From assembly GCA_036924085.1 (NCBI GenBank), contig JAVGWX010000008.1:52888814-52952813 (forward strand): DNA of 64,000 bases. The letters are read 5' to 3'. Source of the DNA: Ariolimax columbianus (taxonomy: Eukaryota > Mollusca > Gastropoda > Stylommatophora > Arionidae). Positions 21,255-31,010 of this stretch are shown in pieces. A program made the translations under genes and the position numbers. Numbering within the stretch: position 1 is the stretch's first letter; each line of letters starts with the position of its first letter. The notes below the pieces were generated by a model that was given only the letters and a program-made list of their open reading frames with translations, was not told the origin of the DNA and did no database searches.

Positions 21255-21674
21255 TGCTAATCGTGATTTGCTATCTTTCAAACACCGTGTTAAGTGCAGA
21301 TATAATGTAGCAGTTTATCTTAATATTCAATTAATTAGGCGTTGGTCGTCTCTAAAGTTATAGCTCGTTTATTGAGTTAGGTCCCTGGCTTCCTGTTTTG
21401 AATTCTTCATCCAGTATTGCAATATTGCTGACTTGTATTGTGTCATGTAAAACGTTGAACAAAATGGTGAACGAACTCATCCCAGTTGTACTACTGCTAT
21501 TGTTGCAAAAGTATAAGTGATTTCATCATTATGTTCTTAGGTTAAGAATGCAGACTTAACCACTGGTCGGGAATGAAATTTCAGAAGTTTCAGTTTACTA
21601 AGCCAGAGCTTGTAAAAGGTGGGGTGATCAGTTCTCTTCATCGCTGTCTTTTCCTTCCCTACCCGTAAGTCGGG
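21255..21674. other. No gene recognised
   Basis: AT-rich spacer. Confidence 0.6.
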
Positions 21675-21696
21675 TTCTTCTTCTTCTTCTTCTTCT

Positions 21697-21743
<47 letters not shown>

Positions 21744-21780
21744 TTCTTCTTCTTCTTCTTCTTTTTCTTCTTCTTCTTCG
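21675..21780. repeat. (TTC)n microsatellite, tail of LINE copy B
   Basis: About 35 TTC units (GAA on the minus strand) with a few interruptions. It begins immediately after the GTACGAAGAAG 3' end of LINE copy B, so it is the expanded 3' tail of that element. The poly-Glu frame read through it on the minus strand is not a gene. Confidence 0.9.
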
Positions 21781-23250
21781 TACGCTATCAGACGTCTGCT
21801 GAGTTTTGTGCTTGCTGCTGGGCTTTGCAATCTCTTCTATCGGTCATGGATTGCAGTTTTGTAATCTTTTCCAGTTCTACAATTGGTGTTGACTTCATGC
21901 ATCCTGTTATAACTCTCGTGGCTTGGTTTTGGAATTTGCTAATTTTGTTAAAGTTCGCCTTTGCAGCTGTTGTCCATGGTGCAATGCCATACTCGAGAAC
22001 GGGTCTCACTCTTCCAGTGTACAGTTTCTTTAGTATACTTTCGTCTGCTCCCCAGCTTGTGCTAGCAAGTTTCCTCATGATTGCCATTCTTTCTCTGGCT
22101 CTCATTCTGTTTCTCTCGATCTGATATTTGCCGTTATGACTTATTTTGGTGTTTTGAGGTTTGTTTGAAAGCGAGAATATCGTACATGTTGTTTTTTCCT
22201 CATTTATTTTGACCAGCAATGAGTTCGCCCATTCGTCCAGCGATGTTAGGGCCTTCTGCATCCGATTACTTGCTATGGTGAGATTCTTTTCAGAGGTCCA
22301 CATAGCCAGATCGTCTGCAAACATGGAGCTGTGGACACTTCTTGGTATATTCTCAGTGATGTTATTTATAGACACCAGGAAGAGTGTGGGTGACAGTACT
22401 CCTCCTTTGGGTACTCCCTGCTCAAGTGTCACCTTTTTGCTCATATGCCTTTGTACTTGAACTCTGGCTGTTCTATTTTTGAGGTAGTGGCTGATCCATC
22501 TGTACATTTTCCCAGAAACTTCACTTCTTCGTAGTGTGACTTTAAGTCCGTCTTTCCAGACCTTGTCAAATGCCTTTTCTAGATCCACCCAAACCGCTAC
22601 TGTGTGTTTTTGCTCTTGGTAAGCATCCTCTATTTCTTGGGCTATGAGGGTGATCTGATCCTCAGTGGATCTGTGCTGTCTAAAGCCTGCTTGCTGTGGA
22701 ATTAGTATGTGTTTTTCTTCCAGATGCCACATCAGTCTGGTGTTTATCATACGCTCCATCAGTTTTCCTATACAGCTCAGTAGGCTGATAGGCCTGTATC
22801 CATTTGGATCTGTTCTATCTTTTTCTTTCTTTGGTACTGGTATAAGTACAGCATCTTTCCATGACTGCGGTACAATACCCCTTTTCCAGCTATGGTTCAA
22901 GACTGATAGTAACTTCCTCTTTGCTGTTTGGCCCAACCTCATCAGCATTTCGTTTGTTACCCCATCTTTTTCGGGCGATTTCTTTTTCTTTAAAGTTCTC
23001 ATTTCCACTTCCATTTCATTCATTGTTAGTTTTTGCCGTCATGTGTTCCTCTGGTGCCATTTTGATGTTGTCGTGTTTCTCTTGTTCTTCATTAATGTCT
23101 GTATGCCTATTTGTAGGAACATCAATGTGATTTGCTCTGGCATAATTTTCTACAAAAGCGTTTGCAGCTTTTTTTCCAGTGCGCATGTTGTCACCCTGCT
23201 TGGTGGTAATTTGTTTGTTTGATGGATTTTCGTCGTTCATGGCTCTGACT
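21781..23250 (-). mobile_element. LINE copy B, 5'-truncated and internally deleted
   Basis: Same family as copies A, C and D. Its 5' end, AGTCAGAGCCATGAACGACG, abuts the GTACGAAGAAGAAG tail of copy A, so the two stand head to tail on the minus strand. It contains the linker, RT palm and thumb, then jumps at about 21800 from the C-terminus of the RT region (GCCCAGCAGCAAGCACAAA) directly to the element 3' end (GACGTCTGATAGCGTACGAAG), losing the RNase H region. A second, in-frame deletion of about 72 bp lies near 22126. Confidence 0.88.
21788..23023 (-). pseudogene. LINE reverse transcriptase, copy B
   Basis: A 411-codon frame. RT blocks in order: GVTNEML, VLIPVPKKEKDRTDPNGYRP with ISLLSC, WHLEEKHILIPQQAGFR, VAVWVDLEKAFDKVW (domain with first catalytic Asp), LEQGVPKGGVLSPTLFLV, SMFADDLAMW (catalytic Asp pair), and the thumb. 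Compared with copy A it lacks 24 residues around NPTYLGVTFDRRMTW, so the conserved YLG motif is gone and the enzyme would not be functional. The frame ends after RDCKAQQQAQNS where the sequence jumps to the 3' terminus. One extra base near 23020 separates it from the linker frame upstream. Confidence 0.88.
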
Positions 23251-23807
23251 TCTTCTTCTTCGTACGCAGTCAGACAGTAACCATTTTTTTTCTCGAAAAA
23301 AGCGGCGGTCATCCTGAGGCGGTCGCCACTGCCATAGAGCTTGTCTTGCAGTTCCACTGGTGATGGCCACATCTGCTCTCTCTGATCCTCGTATGTCGGG
23401 CAGTTCTGCAGAAGATGTTCCGCGGTCATTTTACCAGTACCGCACGGGCATTTGTCGGTACCACCTATCTTCAATTTGTTAAATAGGTGGTACCTCAGTC
23501 TATTGTGGCCAGTGTGAAGTCTAAAGACAACGACCTGCTCTCTTCTGTTCAACTGGTAATAGGCATCGTTTTTGGTGTAACCAGTATGTTCGGTTTCCCA
23601 TTTGGTCATGTATCTGGTTTTGATAAGTCGTTTTGACACTTCGTACGTCATACTAGTATCTGTTTGTGGTAGTCTTGCACCTTCTTTTGCCAGTCTGTCT
23701 GCCTCCTCGTTGCCTTGGATGTTGCAGTGTGATGGGACCCACTGTACCACTACCCTTTTTGGTGCGGACTGCTGGCACACTTTTGCAGAGTGCTGCTTAT
23801 AGGTCAT
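23016..23807 (-). pseudogene. Chimeric frame: RNase H C-terminus of copy A joined to linker of copy B
   Basis: A 263-codon frame that runs across the junction of two retrotransposons. The first 190 residues are the end of copy A: VVQWVPSHCNIQGNEEADRL (RNase H fourth motif with its His), VVFRLHTGHNRLRYHL, and the zinc knuckle CPCGTGKMTAEHLLQNCP, then YCLTAYEEEE, which should be the non-coding 3' tail. Reading then passes without a stop into RAMNDENPSNKQ, the linker of copy B. The missing stop before the tail is unlike copies C and D, which end in a Val-stop (GACGTCTGA). This is an accident of insertion and not a known gene fusion. Confidence 0.8.
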
Positions 23808-23812
23808 TAAGC

Positions 23813-25708
23813 TCAGTGTTTTTCTGGCTTCTTAGCATCTGTAAGCAGGACTATATGGGTTTCATTTTCATTGTGTGTCACCATTTCTTCCACTGCCGCC
23901 CTCAGTGCCTCTGCCTCCGCTCTGAAATTGCTTGTGTACTTACCAGTAGCGAATGACAGTATTATTTTTCTGCCATTTGGTAGGTTCAGGAATGCTCCTG
24001 CCCCTCCGTTCTGTGTAGTTTTTCTTACAGAACCGTCGGTGCATGCATGGGTCCAGTCCATGCTTGGGTAGCTTTTCGATATGAAGCTTAGGGTAGTATC
24101 TCTCCTTTCTTTTTCAGTCTGGCAGTTTTTGTTTCCAATACCTGGTATATTTTCTACCACCTCTGGAAATATATCCTGCCTCCAGGTAGGTTTTCGTACA
24201 GTAGTGATGGGTTTTGGTGTTGTTAGTGCATTTATGGGATCTTCGTGCATCTTTGCTTTGGCTATTTCTGCAAAGTTTCTCCGCTTTAGTTTCCCATTTC
24301 CCAAATTGTTTAGTCTCTGGTGCATTGGATGGTCAGTCAGTCTTCGGAGTTTCTCTGGCTGCAGCTGGGCTCTGCAGTCTCTTTTGTCGGTCATGGATTG
24401 CAGTTTTGTAATCTTTTCAAGTTCTACAATTGGCGTTGACTTCATGCATTCTGTTATAATTCTCATGGCTTGGTTTTGAAGTTTGCTAACTTTATCGAAG
24501 TTCGCCTTCGCTGCTGTTGTCAATGCCGCAATGCCATACTCGAGAACTGGTCTCACTCTTCCAGTGTACAGTTTCTTTAGTATGCCTTCGTCTGCTCCCC
24601 AGCTTGTGCCAGCAAGATTCCTCATGATTGCCATTCTTTCTATGGCTTTCATTCGGTTTCTCTCAATCTGACTTTTCCATGTCATGCGCCGATCAAATGT
24701 GACTCCCAAATAGGTTGGGTTGTCGTTTTGCTGCAGGATTTTGCCATTTAGACTTAATTTGGTATTTTGGGGTTTTAATGAAAGCGAGAATATTGTGCAT
24801 GTGGTTTTCTTCGCGTTTATTTTGACCAGCCATGAGTTCGCCCACTCTTCCAACGATGTTAGGGCCGTCTGCATCCGATTTCTTGCTATGGTGAGATTCT
24901 TTTCAGAGGTCCACATAGCCAGATCGTCTGCAAACATTGAGCTATGGACTCTTCTTGGTATATTCTCTGTAATATCGTTTATATATACCAGGAAGAGTGT
25001 GGGTGACAGTACTCCCCCTTGGGGTACTCCCTGCTCGAGTGTCACCTTTTTGCTCATCTGCCTTTGTACTTTGGCTCTGGCCGTTCTTTGTTTGAGGTAG
25101 TGGTTGATCCACTTGTACATTTACCCACAAACATCACTTCTTCTTAGCTTGACTCTAAGTCCGTCTTTCCAGACTTTGTCAAATGCCTTTTCCAGATCCA
25201 CCCAAACAGCTACTGTGTGTTTCTGTGCCTGGTAGGCATCTTCTATCTCTTGGGCTATGAGGATGACCTGGTCCTCAGTGGATCTGTGCTGTCTAAAGCC
25301 GGCTTGCTGTGGAATTAGTATTCGTTTTTCTTCCAGATGCCACATCAGTCTGGTGTTTATCATCCGTTCCATCAGCTTGCCGACACAGCTCAGTAGGCTG
25401 ATGGGCCTGTATCCATTTGGATCTGTTTTGTCCTTTCCTGTTCTTGGTACTGGTACCAGTATTGCGTCTTTCCATGCCTGGGGTACAATTCCCCTTTTCC
25501 AGCTTTGGTTGAGGATCGATAGCAGTTTCCTCTTCGCTGTTTGGCCCAGCCCCATCAGCATTTCGTTTGTTATCCCGTCTTTTCCGGAAGATTTCCTTTT
25601 CTTTAATGTTCTCGTAGCCTCTTCCATTTCGCGCATTGTTAATTTGGCCATCATGTGCTCTTCAGGTGCCGTATTCATGTTGTCGTGATGGCTCTGACTA
25701 ACTTCCAT
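23813..25708 (-). pseudogene. LINE reverse transcriptase and RNase H, copy A
   Basis: Two frames in the same phase (25708-25121 and 25120-23813) separated by one TAA, in place of the AAA codon seen in copies B and C, so about 630 codons read almost through. RT blocks: GKDGITNEMLMGL, VPVPRTGKDKTDPNGYRPIS, QQAGFRQHRSTEDQ, VDLEKAFDKVW (catalytic Asp), QGVPQGGVLSPTLFLVYIND, SMFADDLAMW (FADD, Asp pair at about 24920), NPTYLGVTFDRRMTWK, and VRPVLEYGIAA. RNase H follows with WTHACTDGSV (catalytic Asp), FRAEAEALRAA (Glu) and VLLTDA (Asp), then a small deletion breaks the frame into the downstream one. It would reverse transcribe its RNA at a nicked target. Confidence 0.92.
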
Positions 25709-26049
25709 AGTTTATTTACGTCTTCGTCTAAATTGAGGCTTTATGTTTTGTTTTTCCAGCTGTCTCTTGTTATTTGGTTTAAAGTGTTCTTTTGAATTTT
25801 GCCGTGGTGGCTTTGAGGGCGATATTTGCTTCCATAGATTGTTCTCTCTCTGCTATGATCCTTTCATTTGAGACTTGGTCTTCCGCTGTCTGCAATTCGT
25901 CATTCCAATAAGGCTTGTAGTTTTTCCTTGCCCCTCTTGTGATGGTTTCGGTGGCTGTATGCATTAGTGCTTTACTTAGGCTTTCCACCATGGGTTTCAT
26001 GTTGTTATTCCGCGTGTTGATGGTTTCGCCATCTGTCAGGTGCAAATCT

Positions 26050-26716
26050 GTCCCAGTCGGCTCGTTTATAGTTCCAATTCTAGCCTAATTGGCCTGTGGT
26101 CGCTACCTGCCAATTAGTTGAGCCCCTGGCGGTCTAATTTGTGGTGAATATCCACCGTGGAATAGGCCAAATCTGGAGTAGAGATGCTTTGCCATGTTCT
26201 ACAATATAAGCTAGGGCTATCCTCCGGCCTATTGATAAGATAGAGATTTGTGTCTATCTCCCAGTCTTCCACTTCATCAGCTCTGTTGTCTGTGTCCGAG
26301 TATCCCCATCTCTCCGAGTGGCTGTTGAAGTCTCCAACTACTATGCAGCTGGAGTCCTTGACTTCCATACTCGAGAGAGACAGGTCTTTGTTGGGTGGGC
26401 CATACAGGTTGAAGATGCGGATCTTCGTCTCTTGAGCCATTATATCGACTCCTGCAATTTCTGCTTGTCCAGTGTGATTGACAGCTACCGCGCTACTCAG
26501 TATGCAGTTACGTGTCAGTATCAGAACCCCTCCTTTGTGACCTTCTCAATCAAGACGGAAGGTCTGGTATCCTCTGATTGAGAATTTGTGGTTGTTGTTG
26601 AGATGCGTTTCTTGGATACATGCCCCGTCAATCTTACCTTCATGCAAGTGATGTGTTAGGGAAAGCTTTTTTTTAATGATTCCCTCCGCATTCCACTGTA
26701 GTATTCTGAGGGTCTT
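26050..26716 (-). pseudogene. LINE APE endonuclease, copy A
   Basis: On the minus strand: LRILQWNAEGI near 26716, CIQETHLNNNHKFSIRGYQT (catalytic Glu), then a TGA in place of an Arg codon at about 26546, GHKGGVLILTRNC, IRIFNLYGPPNKDLS, VVGDFNSHSERWGY (catalytic Asp and Asn), DLAYSTVDI, a stop, and LAGSDHRPIRLE (catalytic Asp-His). All four catalytic blocks of the family are still visible, so the damage is recent point mutation. The linker with NYKPYWNDEL follows at 26045-25779. Confidence 0.88.
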
Positions 26717-26937
26717 GTGTTTGTGGTCAATAGTTTTTGCCCCATCACCGTGTGCCTGGACTCCACAGCACATGGGTGGGTGACCACCAGTAGCATATAG
26801 TGGGCTCCTTTGAGGCGTGAGGCCCGGCACTCTCGCTGCCTGGCGGGATTCCACATGATGAGCGCCACACTTTTTTCTGATATGTTGTACCGTCATCATT
26901 ACAGTCGGGTTCAATTTATAGTTGGGTTGGCTGCAGG

Positions 26938-27014
26938 GTGAATGTTTGTGGGGAATTGAACCCCCTGCATTTGCTATGAAATGCTCCTGCTCTACCACAG
27001 ACGTTCCATTTGCT
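26938..27014 (-). mobile_element. tRNA-like SINE head (fragment)
   Basis: On the minus strand: GTCTGTGGTAGAGCAGGAGC (A-box-like) followed by GCAGGGGGTTCAATTCCCCA (a strong B box with a perfect T-arm). The intervening GCATT..AATGC could form an anticodon stem, but its loop is one base too long, so this is more likely a SINE head than a tRNA gene. It lies just upstream of LINE copy A. Confidence 0.5.
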
Positions 27015-27787
27015 TCTGTTATATGTTCATTGAAGATTCTTTTCTCAATTTCTCCATGCCAGGTTCCGGTTGCTCGAACTTTCTCTTTAATTCAGGTCTT
27101 CTAAATGTTTCTCACATTTCTTCTGCAAGTTTCCATTTCAACATATTGCATGTCTGGTACTAACTTTCTTTCCATGTCCTAGGCACTACTTCACACTTCA
27201 TTCTTCTAGTATTCAGCCACGTAGATTGCCCAGTCACTGGATCTCAGCAGGTCATCATTGCTACAAGTCTCTTGGAGGTTTGGGCAGATCATCAGATGGC
27301 CATGGTCTTGTGCTACTCCACATCCGCGTGTTTCATCCTCCTAATCTTTTCAGGTTTTTCCTAAATGAGATACAAATGTTCGAAGTCTATTTAGTGACTT
27401 CCATGTTGCGTAGGGCAGGAAATGTCCAGGCGCAGGTTCTTCCCGTAACTCGATCAAAGGAACCTGTGTCGGCTGTTTCCAACTTTCGATGCGTCGTTTT
27501 CTTGGACTAGTCTGTAGGGGCTGGGTTGACTGTCAGAAACTTCGACTTGACTTTAGTTTTGCACGCTGCACCGGCTGTCTGAACATAGAATGTCTTGGGT
27601 TATTCACCTATTTCTCTCTTTCTATCTCTGACAAGACATTTCTTCTTATCTCTGATGGCGCTATGCCGATTATGGGGTATATTTTTCAGTTGGTGTAGGT
27701 TTTAGGCATATATATACATTTTATATACATTTGCTAGTTGTGTTCTCTTTGCAAAGAGAGGGAAGTGTAAGCAGATTTGAGTGGGGA
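27015..27787. other. No gene recognised
   Basis: T-rich sequence with short open frames lacking recognisable motifs. Confidence 0.5.
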
Positions 27788-28105
27788 CCAAGATACTCAG
27801 CAGTGCATTACTGCTGGCGTAAGGGCCAGAGAGCCCGAGACCGTTCTACGACTACACGTGGTGATCCTGGATAACAGACTGCAACAGGCAGACTGACTAA
27901 GGAGAAGGGATCGAGAAGGGAAGGCTAGCAATGTACTCAAAAATGCCTGCTGAAGTCGGATGTGTCGGACCGAAAGGTGCAAATATCGTAGTCAAGCTGC
28001 AAATTACGACACAACGCATTCCGCTCTCCGGACAACATCTTTGCTACTTGCAGAGCTCTTTTCAGGGCTTGTTAGCGAGAGATTCAGAGCGAGCGAAGAA
28101 GAAGA
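27788..28105 (+). mobile_element. SINE-like element (SINE2), copy 1
   Basis: Shares ACTGCTGGCGTAAGGGCC, GTGATCCTGGATAACAGAC, GACTAAGGAGAAGGGATCG and AGTCGGATGTGTCGGACCG with the copy at 39065-39384 and, in part, with 50185-50318 (minus). The middle block AATGCCTGCTGAAGTCGGAT is also present in SINE1. The 3' end AGCGAGCGAAGAAGAAGAAG resembles the 3' end of the A-D LINE family (AGCGTACGAAGAAGAAG). No clear tRNA boxes are seen at its 5' end, so it may be truncated or have another origin. Confidence 0.65.
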
Positions 28106-28167
28106 AGACTCGAGTGAAACATACTGGTCAAGTCTACACCTCATGTTCCTGTTCGAGCTTATGTCCC

Positions 28168-28258
28168 AGGAGTCTAGCCAACGAGCTGGACATCGACACT
28201 GTGATCCTCATAGAGAAGAAGTTACCAAAGAGCCTCGCATTGCACTACAACCAGGAGG
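28168..28258 (+). repeat. Delta repeat module, copy 3
   Basis: GTCTAGCCAACGAGCTGGAC, CACTGTGATCCTCATAGAGA and GCCTCGCATTGCACTACAAC align without gaps to the two copies near 5.1-5.7 kb. It lies between SINE2 and the next (CAA)n-tailed repeat. Confidence 0.5.
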
Positions 28259-28321
28259 TTCTCCGGTACATCTCGTTAACTAAATTTGGAGATGTAATAA
28301 GAGCCTTCGTAATCTCCTCCA

Positions 28322-28362
<41 letters not shown>

Positions 28363-28788
28363 CTCGAATGCCCATAATGAGTAGGTTACTCTTATGTGCA
28401 CCCTGAAAAAAACATTAAGTGATGCGTTGGAGTAGCTTTCCTCACATCCCGAACGTGCTGATGAAGGTGGGTCGGGATCATCCAGGCGGTTGTGCTATGA
28501 TTGGCTCACTACTACAGAGATCACGTCAAACCTCACCTTGTTAGCCAGATTGTTGTCCTCGACAACAGCCTGTTTCCAGGACGACCAGCGATTAGGTCAG
28601 GTGAGGGTCTTGGCCAGTACATTTCTCCTGACCGTGGCTAATGTTGTCTGATCAGTGTGTTTTGCCTGACCAGATATTAGCCTCATGGTCCCGTCAGGTG
28701 AGGGTCTTGGCCAATATATTTCTCCTGATCCTGGCTAACATTCTCTGATCAGTGTGTTTTGCCTGACCAGACGTTAGTCTCTTCGTCT
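28322..28788 (-). mobile_element. (CAA)n-tailed repeat, copy 6 (gamma type)
   Basis: Minus-strand copy. Its tail is a long GTT run at 28324-28362 (CAA on the element strand). The body follows in reverse (ACATCCCGAACGTGCTGATG, CAGAGATCACGTCAAACCTC), and the 5' half holds a duplicated block of about 95 bp (GGTCAGGCAAAACACACTGA, TGGCCAAGACCCTCACCTGA on the minus strand) instead of simple 37-bp units. It ends with the family start, AGACTAACGTCTGGTCAGGC. The gamma type is shared with copy 10. Confidence 0.85.
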
Positions 28789-29726
28789 CAATTAAAACGT
28801 CAACAAAAGTTAATTCAACTCTGCACAAGCAGTTCCGAGCAACAGCTTCGAGCAACAGCTTCTCTTATCCCAAATCCCAAAGACAACATCAACCTCCTGC
28901 AAAGAAGAGAATAAAGCACCATTTTCCGACTTCGCACACAACACATACAACGTAACAGTCACTTGCACAGAATCCAACCAGAGTATACTCCAGAGTGCTG
29001 ACATATCTCTATGAATCCGCTGAGCACAAACGTTTTGAATCTCCGGCGTTTGCCAGTGTTAGGAAAAAGCTTATTCCTCAGAGGCCAGACAAATGAAACA
29101 CTTAGCTCAAAAACACTTGCAGATATCACGTTAAGGCATTAAAACAAAGGGTAGAAGCCAACAGGCTGCTGGATCAGTAACAAATCAACCAACCAACACA
29201 AGAAGAAGATATGGTGGCCTATGGGGTTGCGAGCTTGGTTAGCAATTCCAACCACCAGGTTCAAATCAAATCGTGCTCAGCTTGTAAGACCCGGCTTTTT
29301 CGTGGATTTTGTCCACATTATGATCGCTTCTTCCAGTAGACCCAGCTTTAATTTGGTACCCAATAAAGTCTTGATAACATTTGGAGCCATCGGGGTAGTT
29401 ACGGAGTTCCTGCTCTGTCGACGGCACTTTCAACCATGAAAGCGATTGAGCACGTATGGGGGCGCCCTAGTGTAATGACGTCTGTTCTAGGAACCGTTTG
29501 CCATTTGCATGTCGTTTCTGTTAACTCGTATAATCTTCTAGTACAATGTGAGGGACGAGCAAATCTGTCGATCAATGATGGCCCGAGGTCATCACAGGTC
29601 TTTCTTACAGTCCTCAGTGTAGGACATGTTTGATTTGTATTGAACAGACTTTTTTACAGACCTCATTGTATGACATTTTTTGTCTTGAATAGTCTATTGC
29701 TGTTGTCCTGTGTGTAAATTGCAGAG
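28789..29726. other. No gene recognised; weak tRNA-like stretch at 29216-29290
   Basis: Mostly unassignable. Near 29216-29290, GCGAGCTTGGTTAGCAATTC followed by CACCAGGTTCAAATC could be degenerate A and B boxes of a SINE, but the rest of the tRNA fold is not convincing. Confidence 0.35.
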
Positions 29727-29984
29727 GGTCTGATTAGCGCATTGGCAGAGCTTTCGTTTTTCACGAGTAAGGTACGTAGTTCAACTCTCGTTACCGGTAC
29801 AGTTCAGTCGACTCAACTGTAGATAGGTACCGGGCTTACGGAAAGTGAAGGCAAATGCAGCGAGTAAGGGAAGTGGTGACCCTTCCTCATAAACGAGCTC
29901 TGGTTTAGTACAGGTATATCTCTATCACTTCATTGTCCGACCAACAGTTACTGTTGTAAGATTGAAATCAATCAATCAATCACA
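29727..29984 (+). mobile_element. tRNA-derived SINE (SINE3) with (AATC)n tail
   Basis: A-box-like TGATTAGCGCATTGGCAGAG near 29729, B-box-like GTAGTTCAACTCTC near 29777, a unique body, and a tail of AATCAATCAATCAATCA at about 29966-29982. The box spacing and short tandem tail are what a tRNA-derived SINE would show. It appears once in this window. Confidence 0.6.
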
Positions 29985-30376
29985 ACCCGTTGCTCCTCCC
30001 GGTACATAGACCATTAACAGCATGCATTGCTTAGGGCTGCTCTTTCTGCCTCTCTCCATGTGTAATCATGTAAATCTTAGTACCTTTTCATACACGTTTA
30101 AATACCTGGGCACACACATAACACCACATAGAAGATACAATTACGAAATACAATTAAATTTTACCCAAGCAAAATCGGTCTTCCAGATCATGAAAGGAAT
30201 ATAAGGCAACCCAACATTGTCGCTGGAACCGAGAGAGTCTTTGGATGCTACGTGGAACCATTATTGACATATGGCAATTAATCATGGACAATTTGCAAAT
30301 AAACATTTAGATCTCTGGAAGCAACAAAGATTCGGTTTTACAGAAGAATGCTCCCGATCCCATGGACTGCAAAGAA

Positions 30377-30832
30377 GACTAATGATACAGTACTCGAGGA
30401 GGTACAAACACAAAGACTAATGATACAGTACTCGAGGAGGTAGAAACGCAAAGACTAATGATACAGTACTCGAGGAGGTACAAAAACTAAGACTAATGAT
30501 ACAGTACTCGAGGAGGCACAAACACAAAGACTAATTATGCAGTACTCGAGGAGGTACAAACGCAAAGACTAATGATACAGTACTCGAGGAGGTACACACG
30601 CAAAGACTAATGATAGAGTACTCGAGGAGGCACAAACACAAAGACTAATGATACAGTACTCGAGGAGGTACAAACGCAAAGACTAATGATACAGTACTCG
30701 AGGAGGTACACACGCAAAGAGTAATGATAGAGTACTCGAGGAGGCACAAACACAAAGACTAATGATACAGTACTCGAGGAGGTACAAACACAAAGACTAA
30801 TGATACAGTACTCGAGGAGGCATAAACACAAA
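30377..30832. repeat. Minisatellite, 38-bp unit x 12, inside LINE RT
   Basis: Units: GACTAATGATACAGTACTCG + AGGAGGTACAAACACAAA, with variants TAGAG for CAGTA, GCACAAA and CACACGC. The related LINE copy at 50731-50768 has one such segment, so the array arose by expansion of RT coding sequence. The 38-bp length destroys the frame. Confidence 0.95.
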
Positions 30833-30875
30833 GACAACTTATTGCAAAGATCAGAACAAGACAGGCATCTATTTT

Positions 30876-30990
30876 GGCATGTTGTGAGAAGGGGCGGGTT
30901 GGGGCATGTTATGAGAAGGGGCGGGTTGAGGCATGTTGTGAGAAGGGGCGGGTTGGGACATGTTGTGAGAAGGGGCGGGTTGGGGTATGC
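30876..30990. repeat. Minisatellite, 27-bp unit x 4, inside LINE RT
   Basis: Units of GGCATGTTGTGAGAAGGG + GCGGGTTGG. The 27-bp length keeps the frame open, giving HVVRRGGLG four times. It is a second, independent expansion 44 bp from the 38-bp array. Confidence 0.92.
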
Positions 30991-31010
30991 TGTATACACT
31001 CTACACTTCT

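Larger units (their letters stand above)
23248..26740 (-). mobile_element. LINE copy A, near full-length ORF2
   Basis: The best-preserved member of the main LINE family in this window: endonuclease, linker, RT, RNase H and CCHC knuckle in order on the minus strand, ending in GTACGAAGAAGAAG. Damage seen: a TGA at about 26546, a stop near 26112, a frameshift near 26045, a deletion of roughly 200 bp at about 25695, one TAA at 25121-25123, and a small deletion near 23815. RNase H after the RT places it among the I-group LINEs (I, Nimb, Ingi, Loa or R1 relatives); I cannot pick the clade by eye. Upstream, 26741-26930 may hold the end of ORF1, but I see no clean frame. Confidence 0.9.
30068..31010 (+). 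pseudogene. LINE RT C-terminal part, carrying two minisatellites
   Basis: The plus frame starts FSYTFKYLGTHITPHRRYNY (the conserved FKYLG block), AQAKSVFQIMKGI, and, after frameshifts, LDLWKQQRFGFTEECS. It is then interrupted by a 38-bp array (30377-30832) and a 27-bp array (30876-30990), both made of its own coding sequence, the second encoding repeated HVVRRGGLG. A related copy at 50505-50935 holds each segment once. The type is commonly labelled endonuclease-reverse transcriptase in animal genomes. The upstream RT catalytic core is absent. Confidence 0.72.

Noticed and set aside
21537..21830. Poly-Glu frame
   Set aside because: Translation of the GAA microsatellite at the end of LINE copy B.
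22161..25688. Plus-strand frames of 60-185 codons opposite LINE copies A and B
   Set aside because: Antisense shadows of the RT frame; the minus strand carries the conserved motifs.
26938..27014. tRNA gene on the minus strand
   Set aside because: The T-arm is good, but the anticodon loop has the wrong length and other stems are poor.
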